Below, piece by piece: positions 5,490-9,992 of a stretch of 9,992 nt of DNA (positions are counted from its first letter, which is position 1; the number at the start of each line of letters is the position of its first letter). The stretch comes from an uncultured Eubacteriales bacterium (lineage in GTDB: Bacteria; Bacillota; Clostridia; Oscillospirales; CAG-382): contig URJL01000059.1 in NCBI GenBank assembly GCA_900548115.1, forward strand, positions 1-9,992, read 5' to 3'. Under the pieces are notes generated by a model that searched no databases, was not told the DNA's origin, and worked only from the letters and a program-made list of their open reading frames with translations. Both the position numbers and the translations under genes were made by a program.

Positions 5490-7502
5490 ATGACCCCAAA
5501 ACAACAAGCCGAAAAATTCTTAAAGGAAGTCACAAAGCCCGGGCGCTACACGGGCGGTGAGCTGAACGAGACGATAAAAGACCTCTCAGACGGAAAGATC
5601 CGCGCGCGGTTTGCCTTTTGCTTTCCCGACGCCTACGAGATCGGCATGTCCAATCTCGGCATCAAGATCTTATACGGCGCGCTCAACGCAAAAGAAAATA
5701 TTTGGTGCGAACGCGCCTACACGCCGTGGAAGGATTTCGGCGACGTGCTTTTGCGCGAGCATATCCCGCTTTATGCGCACGAGAGCGGCGACGCGCTGGC
5801 GGACTTCGACATTATCGGCTTTACGCTTCAATACGAGATGTGTTATACCAACATTCTCTATACTCTGACGCTTGCGGGGCTTCCGCTTTATGCGAAGGAT
5901 CGAACCGACGATATGCCGATCCTCATCGGCGGCGGACCGTGCAGCTATAATCCCGAACCGATCGCCGACTTTTTCGACGCTTTCAGCATCGGCGAGGGGG
6001 AGGAATCGCTCGTCGCCTTCACCGAGCTTCTCATCGATTATAAAGAGGAATGCAAAAAGGAGGGCAAAAAGTTTTCCAAAGCCGAATTCCTCCGCCGCGC
6101 GGCAAAATCCGATCACGGCATTTACGTTCCGTCGCTTTATACCGTCTCGTACGGCGGCGACGGGCGCATTTCGTCGATCACGCACGACGACGATATTCCC
6201 GACAAGGTGCGCCGCGAGGTCATAGGCGATTTTGACAAGGCGTATTTCCCGCAAAAAAGTCCGCTGCCCTATATCGAGACGGTGCATGACCGCATTATGC
6301 TCGAGGTGGCGCGGGGCTGTATGCGCGGCTGCCGTTTTTGTCAGGCGGGCATCATCTATCGCCCTTTTCGCTACAAAAATTACGAAACGCTGAACCGTCA
6401 GGCGCGCGAGCATTTCGACTCGACGGGCTACGAGGAATTGTCGCTGACCTCCTTAAGCATCAGCGATTATCCGCATCTCTGCGAGCTGGTCGACGCGCTT
6501 AAGGAATGGACCGACGAATGCAAGGTCGGGCTTTCGCTCCCCTCCATGCGCATCGATTCGTTCGAGAGCGATATCATGAAAAAGATCGAAAGCCTGCGCA
6601 AATCGGGACTTACCTTCGCGCCCGAGGCGGGCACGCAGCGTATGCGCGATATCATCAACAAAAACCTGACCGAGGAGGAGATCCTGCGCACCTGTGCGTC
6701 GGCGTTCCGCAACGAGCGTACGTCGGTGAAGCTGTATTTCATGCTCGGACTGCCCGGCGAGACCGACGAGGACATTCTCGGCATTCCCGCGCTGGCGCAG
6801 AAGGTGGTCGACGAATATTACAAAAACCCCGACCGTCCCAAAGGGCGCTCGTGCACCGTTTCGATCTCGGTCTCGTGCTTTGTGCCGAAATGCGACACGC
6901 CCTTTCAGTGGTTCGGGCAGAACACGCGCGAGGAGCTGATCCGCAAGCAAAAGCTGCTCGGCAAAAATATCACGTCAAGCAAGATCCGCTACAGCTGGCA
7001 CGAATCGAAGGTCAGCTTTCTCGAGGCGGTCTTTGCCCGCGGCGACCGACGGCTTTCGAAGGTCTTGGAGGAGGCGTTCCGCGGCGGCGCGATTTTTGAC
7101 GGCTGGGACGAGTTTTTCAACTATGAAAACTGGCTTGCCGCCTTTGAAAAATGCGGCGTCGATCCCGCCTTTTATGCCAACCGTTTCTTTGATTTCGACG
7201 AAGTTCTGCCGTGGTCGGTCATCGATTGCGGCGTGACGACGGCGTTCTTGAAAAAAGAATACGAAAAAGCGATGAGCGAACAAACCACGCCCGACTGCGG
7301 AACGCAGTGCTCACACTGCGGCATCGCCCGTTACGGCGTTCCCTTCTGCACCCGCCGCGATAAGGACGGTCGGAAGCTGTTTGACGAGACCTTCCCGCAC
7401 GAGGCGGCGAAAAAGCGGGCAGCCGAAGCGGCGGGCGAACGGAAAGAGGCAAACGACGCAACCGACACGGACGCGGCAGAAGAAACGGAGGAAACAAAAT
7501 GA
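5490..7502 (+). CDS. TIGR03960-family B12-binding-type radical SAM protein
   Basis: This 670-residue protein matches the uncharacterised TIGR03960 family by layout and partner gene. Residues about 38-180 resemble a cobalamin-binding-like Rossmann domain (PDAYEIGMSNLG, LIGGGP). The radical SAM barrel (about 265-500) has the 4Fe-4S motif C277-X3-C281-X2-C284 within ARGCMRGCRFCQAG, followed by FAPEAGTQRMRD and MLGLPGETDEDI, typical of the superfamily. The C-terminal part has a second Cys cluster, C603-X3-C607-X2-C610, with Cys620 nearby; it could bind another metal centre. The last 30 residues are Ala/Glu-rich and probably disordered. Reaction and substrate are unknown. AAGGAGAA (5473-5480) overlaps the nth stop codon and serves the ATG with 11-base spacing. 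The stop overlaps the next ATG by four bases (ATGA), so the two products are probably made in step. Confidence 0.9.
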   Translation: MTPKQQAEKFLKEVTKPGRYTGGELNETIKDLSDGKIRARFAFCFPDAYEIGMSNLGIKILYGALNAKENIWCERAYTPWKDFGDVLLREHIPLYAHESGDALADFDIIGFTLQYEMCYTNILYTLTLAGLPLYAKDRTDDMPILIGGGPCSYNPEPIADFFDAFSIGEGEESLVAFTELLIDYKEECKKEGKKFSKAEFLRRAAKSDHGIYVPSLYTVSYGGDGRISSITHDDDIPDKVRREVIGDFDKAYFPQKSPLPYIETVHDRIMLEVARGCMRGCRFCQAGIIYRPFRYKNYETLNRQAREHFDSTGYEELSLTSLSISDYPHLCELVDALKEWTDECKVGLSLPSMRIDSFESDIMKKIESLRKSGLTFAPEAGTQRMRDIINKNLTEEEILRTCASAFRNERTSVKLYFMLGLPGETDEDILGIPALAQKVVDEYYKNPDRPKGRSCTVSISVSCFVPKCDTPFQWFGQNTREELIRKQKLLGKNITSSKIRYSWHESKVSFLEAVFARGDRRLSKVLEEAFRGGAIFDGWDEFFNYENWLAAFEKCGVDPAFYANRFFDFDEVLPWSVIDCGVTTAFLKKEYEKAMSEQTTPDCGTQCSHCGIARYGVPFCTRRDKDGRKLFDETFPHEAAKKRAAEAAGERKEANDATDTDAAEETEETK

Positions 7503-8131
7503 CCGATTTTCGTCTTTGCTTTTCCAAAACGGGACCGCTTATCTATATTTCCCATCTCGATCTTACGCACACCTTTGTCCGCGCCATGAACCGCGCGCGG
7601 CTGCCGCTTCGCTATTCGAGCGGCTTCAATCCGCATCCGAAGCTTGTTTTTGCTCTTCCCCTTTCGGTGGGAATGGCGGGTGAAAACGAGCTGTGCGACA
7701 TGGGGCTTGCGGTCGACCTTTCCGCCGAGGAATTTTTCGAACGGCTTCGCGCCGAGCTTCCGCCGCATCTTGTTTTAAAAAGCGTCGCCGAACCGATCGG
7801 AAAGCTGCGCAACGTGCGCGCGGCGGAATACCGGATCACAATTGCGGGAAAAATCGGAATCGGGGATAAAATCTCCGAAATTCTCTCGCAAAACGCGCTT
7901 CCGATCTTAAAAAAGACCAAAAGCGGCGAGAAGACCGTCGATATAAAGCCGCAGATCTTCGCCTTTTCCTCGACGGAAGCGGACGGGAACACCCTTTTTC
8001 ATCTGAAAGTGGACGCTTCGCCCGACGGCGGGTACTTAAACCCCGATTATGTTTTAAAGCTGCTTTCGGGCGAGGGTCTTTTCGCGCTGTGCGACTGTGC
8101 GACGGTGCGAACCGCCATCGAGCTTGACTGA
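7499..8131 (+). CDS. TIGR03936 radical SAM-linked protein (DUF2344)
   Basis: This 210-residue protein is the usual partner of TIGR03960 proteins. The N-terminal part shows the family hallmarks: a basic and aromatic start (RLCFSKTGPLIYISHLDL, residues 5-22), then RAMNRARLPLRYSSGFNPHP and FALPLSVGMAGENE. The GFNPHP block (about 42-47) is the most conserved element. No enzymatic residues are assigned to this family. In other genomes it is encoded next to, or fused with, the radical SAM protein, so a subunit or substrate-presenting role is the natural inference. GGAGG (7487-7491) lies 7 bases before the ATG, and the 4-base ATGA overlap with the upstream gene supports translational coupling. Length is near the family norm. 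The stop codon lies inside a putative promoter for the HAD genes. Confidence 0.9.
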   Translation: MTDFRLCFSKTGPLIYISHLDLTHTFVRAMNRARLPLRYSSGFNPHPKLVFALPLSVGMAGENELCDMGLAVDLSAEEFFERLRAELPPHLVLKSVAEPIGKLRNVRAAEYRITIAGKIGIGDKISEILSQNALPILKKTKSGEKTVDIKPQIFAFSSTEADGNTLFHLKVDASPDGGYLNPDYVLKLLSGEGLFALCDCATVRTAIELD

Positions 8132-8152
8132 CCGAAACAAAAAGTGTATACT
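8124..8152 (+). promoter_or_regulatory. Putative internal sigma-A promoter for the HAD pair
   Basis: TTGACT (8124-8129) and TATACT (8147-8152) are 17 bases apart, each with 5 of 6 consensus bases. The -35 box covers the end of the TIGR03936 gene, including the first base of its stop. The expected start near 8158-8160 is only about 5-7 bases before the ATG at 8165, so such a transcript would largely lack the ribosome binding site at 8155-8160. Either the message is nearly leaderless or the match is fortuitous. Confidence 0.45.
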
Positions 8153-8164
8153 ACAGGAGAAACC

Positions 8165-9004
8165 ATGGCAAACTCTACCCCTTATGCCGTCTTTCTGGAC
8201 ATTGACGGCACGATCTTAAACCCGCTTTATCCCGACGGCTTGTCCCCCGCGACATGCCGCGTGATCGCCGATATGCAAAGGCGCGGGCATTATTTCTTCC
8301 TCAACACGGGACGTTCCCCGGGCTATTTCGCCTGCTGCGGCATTTCAAAAGAAAAATTTGACGGAGTTTGTGCGGGACTCGGAACCTATGCCGAGCTGCA
8401 CGGCAAAATTTTATATACCGACCCCATTCCGGACGCGACCGTACAGGAGCTTATCGAATACTGCGACCGATACAAAGAGACCTGTTTTATCGAAAGCGAC
8501 GCGGACGGCGAGGACGGACGGTACTCCTTCCGAAACGACGGGGCGTTTCATGCTTCGCGTCATTGGGACGAGCCCGCCGCCTTTTTCAAGGCGACTTGGG
8601 GAAGAACCTTTTATAAGATCACGATACCGTATCTTCCGAACGCCGAATACCGCGCCTTTTTGGAGCGGCATTTCGACATGATCTACTGCACCGAACAGAA
8701 AGCGACTCCCGAGCTGCGCGGCGAAGCCGCCTATGCGGAGGGAGCGAACCGCGGCTGTGACAAGGGCTGCGCCGTGCGCCGCGTGTGCGCGCTTCTGAAC
8801 ATTCCCGTCGAGCGTTCAATCGCGATCGGCGACAGTGAAAACGATCTCGGAATGCTGCGCGCCGCGGGAATTTCGGTCGCGATGGGAAGCGCGCCCGACG
8901 AGGTGAAAAAGCAATGCGATCACGTCACCGACACGGTGGCAAACGACGGCGCGGCGCGGGCGATCGTGAGTCTTCTGGGCGGAGACGGGAAAGAGTACTT
9001 TTAA
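8165..9004 (+). CDS. Cof-type HAD-IIB family phosphatase, first of a tandem pair
   Basis: This 279-residue cytoplasmic hydrolase probably removes phosphate from small phosphorylated metabolites such as sugar phosphates. All HAD motifs are visible: Asp12 and Asp14 in FLDIDGT (motif I, nucleophile and acid/base), Thr48 in LNTGR (motif II), Lys200 in DKG (motif III), and Asp223 and Asp227 in GDSENDLG (motif IV). The stretch about 80-195 is the C2-type cap that sets substrate choice; it is Cys- and acid-rich in places. A GTG at 8144 would add seven residues. The ATG at 8165 is preferred because AGGAGA lies just upstream, although spacing is short (5 bases from GGAG). It follows the TIGR03936 gene after 33 bases and precedes a paralogue by 29. 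Substrate cannot be told from sequence. Confidence 0.9.
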   Translation: MANSTPYAVFLDIDGTILNPLYPDGLSPATCRVIADMQRRGHYFFLNTGRSPGYFACCGISKEKFDGVCAGLGTYAELHGKILYTDPIPDATVQELIEYCDRYKETCFIESDADGEDGRYSFRNDGAFHASRHWDEPAAFFKATWGRTFYKITIPYLPNAEYRAFLERHFDMIYCTEQKATPELRGEAAYAEGANRGCDKGCAVRRVCALLNIPVERSIAIGDSENDLGMLRAAGISVAMGSAPDEVKKQCDHVTDTVANDGAARAIVSLLGGDGKEYF

Positions 9005-9033
9005 TCTCAATACGGCAAAAAGGGGAAGAAACA

Positions 9034-9843
9034 ATGAATTTGGACACAACAAAGCCGTGGGCGGTCTTTTTGGATATCGACGGGACGCTGATGAAATGGG
9101 CGTCCGCCGTCGAAGTATGGGACAGCGTCATGAGCGCGGAAAACGCCGAAGCGATCGCACGGGCTCGGCAAAACGGGCATAAAGTCTTGATCAATACGGG
9201 GCGGGGGTACGCCTGTCTTCCCCGTCAGCTTGCCGAGCAGGAATATTTCGACGGCTATGTGACGGCGCTCGGCTCTTTGGTCGATGTTGAAGGAAAGACT
9301 GTTTATAACAGCAGTATCCCGCGCGAAAAGCTGGAAAAGCTGCTCGATTATATTTTTCTTCATAAAAAGCCATGCCGTTTTCAGGGGCGGCACGCGGCGC
9401 TGTGTATCGATCCTTCGGGTCCTGTTCCCGCCGGATGGACGCAGGTAAATTCAAAAGAAGAATTTTTTGCGGCGCTCGGCGAGGATTTTGTCTCGAAAAT
9501 CACGGTCGACCGTGAATTTACGGACGATTATCTTGCCTTTGTGCGGTCGATGCTGAATGTTTACGCGTCGAACGGCGGCGGGGAGGCATGCAACGCGGGG
9601 AACGACAAGGCGGCAGGCATGGCGCTCGCGCTGAAGGCGCTCGGCATTCCGCCCGAACGCAGTATCGCCGTGGGCGACAGTATCAACGATGCCGAGGTGC
9701 TGAAAGCGGCGGGCGTCGCCGTCGCTATGGGCAACGCGCCCGACAGCATCAAAGAAATATGCAAGCTCGTCACCGACACCTGTGAAAACGACGGCGTTGC
9801 CAAGGCGCTCACTGCCCTTCGCCTAACGTCGCACACCTGCTGA
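9034..9843 (+). CDS. Cof-type HAD-IIB family phosphatase, second of a tandem pair
   Basis: This 269-residue paralogue of the preceding protein has Asp14 and Asp16 in FLDIDGT, Thr55 in INTGR, Lys192 in NDKA, and Asp215 and Asp219 in GDSINDAE. The motif IV region and what follows (IPPERSIAVGDS, AMGNAPDSIKE, VTDT) track the first copy closely, while the caps (here about 85-185) have diverged. This suggests a duplication followed by a change of substrate. Motif III reads KA where most relatives, including the first copy, read KG. The reading frame is open from 8914, but the ATG at 9034 is chosen because AGGGGAAG (9021-9028) precedes it and the protein then starts just before motif I like its neighbour. 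The stop lies inside the inverted repeat element that ends the cluster. Confidence 0.9.
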   Translation: MNLDTTKPWAVFLDIDGTLMKWASAVEVWDSVMSAENAEAIARARQNGHKVLINTGRGYACLPRQLAEQEYFDGYVTALGSLVDVEGKTVYNSSIPREKLEKLLDYIFLHKKPCRFQGRHAALCIDPSGPVPAGWTQVNSKEEFFAALGEDFVSKITVDREFTDDYLAFVRSMLNVYASNGGGEACNAGNDKAAGMALALKALGIPPERSIAVGDSINDAEVLKAAGVAVAMGNAPDSIKEICKLVTDTCENDGVAKALTALRLTSHTC

Positions 9844-9897
9844 GAGCAGTTGCCGCGCCTGCGGCGAGCGTTCCCGCCGCTGCGCGGAGCGTTGCCG
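9835..9897 (-). repeat. Three CGGCAA units in inverted orientation
   Basis: Read on the minus strand, units lie at 9897-9877 (CCGC-GCA-GCGG), 9876-9856 (CGCC-GCA-GGCG; starts CGGGAA) and 9855-9835 (starts CGGCAA, stem CTGCT-CTC-AGCAG). The stems differ between units but stay paired. The last unit runs across the stop codon (9841-9843) of the second HAD gene. Confidence 0.8.
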
Positions 9898-9933
9898 TGA
9901 AGTTGCATTCCGATGGTCGGAATGCAACTTCAC
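9897..9933 (-). repeat. Long-hairpin repeat, copy 5, inverted
   Basis: Arms GTGAAGTTGCATTCCGA (9897-9913) and its exact complement (9917-9933) pair over 17 bases. The loop is TGG on the plus strand, that is CCA on the minus strand, so this copy points opposite to copies 1-4. It has no U-tract but may still act as the 3' end of the cluster's transcript. Confidence 0.92.
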
Positions 9934-9982
9934 ACTACCCGTGTTATGGTGACATAAAATATAGATGCGTAACAGAGCCTTC

Positions 9983-9992
9983 CCCTCGAGGG
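9983..9992. repeat. Palindrome cut by the window edge
   Basis: CCCTCGAGGG is a perfect 10-base palindrome at the last bases. Flanking CCTTCC suggests a longer hairpin continuing past the edge. The stretch 9934-9982 shows nothing else beyond a 5-bp TTATG/CATAA inverted repeat (9944-9957). Confidence 0.4.

Noticed and set aside
4865..5533. 222-codon minus-strand frame over nth
   Set aside because: Antisense shadow of a confidently identified gene; no binding site or motif.
8914..9033. 40-residue N-terminal extension of the second HAD protein
   Set aside because: The extension is Arg-rich, overlaps the first HAD gene, and the ATG at 9034 has its own binding site and normal family length.
9944..9957. 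TTATG/CATAA inverted repeat as an operator or terminator
   Set aside because: A five-base stem without a T-tract or known consensus is too short to call.

Overview
The window looks like chromosomal DNA of an anaerobic, moderately GC-rich Firmicute, most likely an uncultured gut clostridium of the Oscillospiraceae type. This rests on near-consensus sigma-A promoters (TTGAAA-17-TATAAT, TTGACA-17-TATTCT), strong AGGAGG-type ribosome binding sites, dense same-strand operons, an adjacent TIGR03960/TIGR03936 radical SAM gene pair, and dispersed GC-rich hairpin repeats of a kind seen in such genomes. The taxonomic call is an inference from style; no marker gene settles it.

Layout. Positions 1-305 are a divergent promoter region. 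One strong promoter reads left out of the window, and another reads right into a 1058-residue membrane-anchored cell-wall enzyme (306-3482). That protein joins a GHL10/DigH-type glycosidase domain, a beta-rich linker and a C-terminal zinc amidase (Amidase_3). Positions 3483-3879 carry a repeat island: four long hairpins (17-bp arms, three-base loop) interleaved with 21-22-bp units that each contain a small 4-bp-stem hairpin. A co-directional gene cluster follows: a TIM-barrel sugar isomerase/epimerase-like protein (3880-4794), endonuclease III (4797-5474), a TIGR03960 B12-type radical SAM protein (5490-7502) and its TIGR03936/DUF2344 partner (7499-8131). Two tandem Cof-type HAD phosphatases come next (8165-9004 and 9034-9843). 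A fifth hairpin with three units, in inverted orientation, closes the cluster (9835-9933).

How it fits together. The first four cluster genes have gaps of 2 and 15 nt and one 4-nt overlap, so they are probably one transcript. The HAD pair may be read from the same transcript and may also have its own promoter, which lies over the TIGR03936 stop codon. The cluster mixes DNA repair, an uncharacterised radical SAM pair and sugar-phosphate metabolism, so it reads as a housekeeping operon and not as a dedicated pathway.

The two most interesting items are the amidase-glycosidase fusion and the repeat family. In the fusion, one domain could create the naked glycan that the other is expected to cut. 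In the repeat family, stem sequences differ between copies while pairing is kept, and inverted copies bracket the six-gene block. I found no tRNA, rRNA, CRISPR array, transposase or phage gene.
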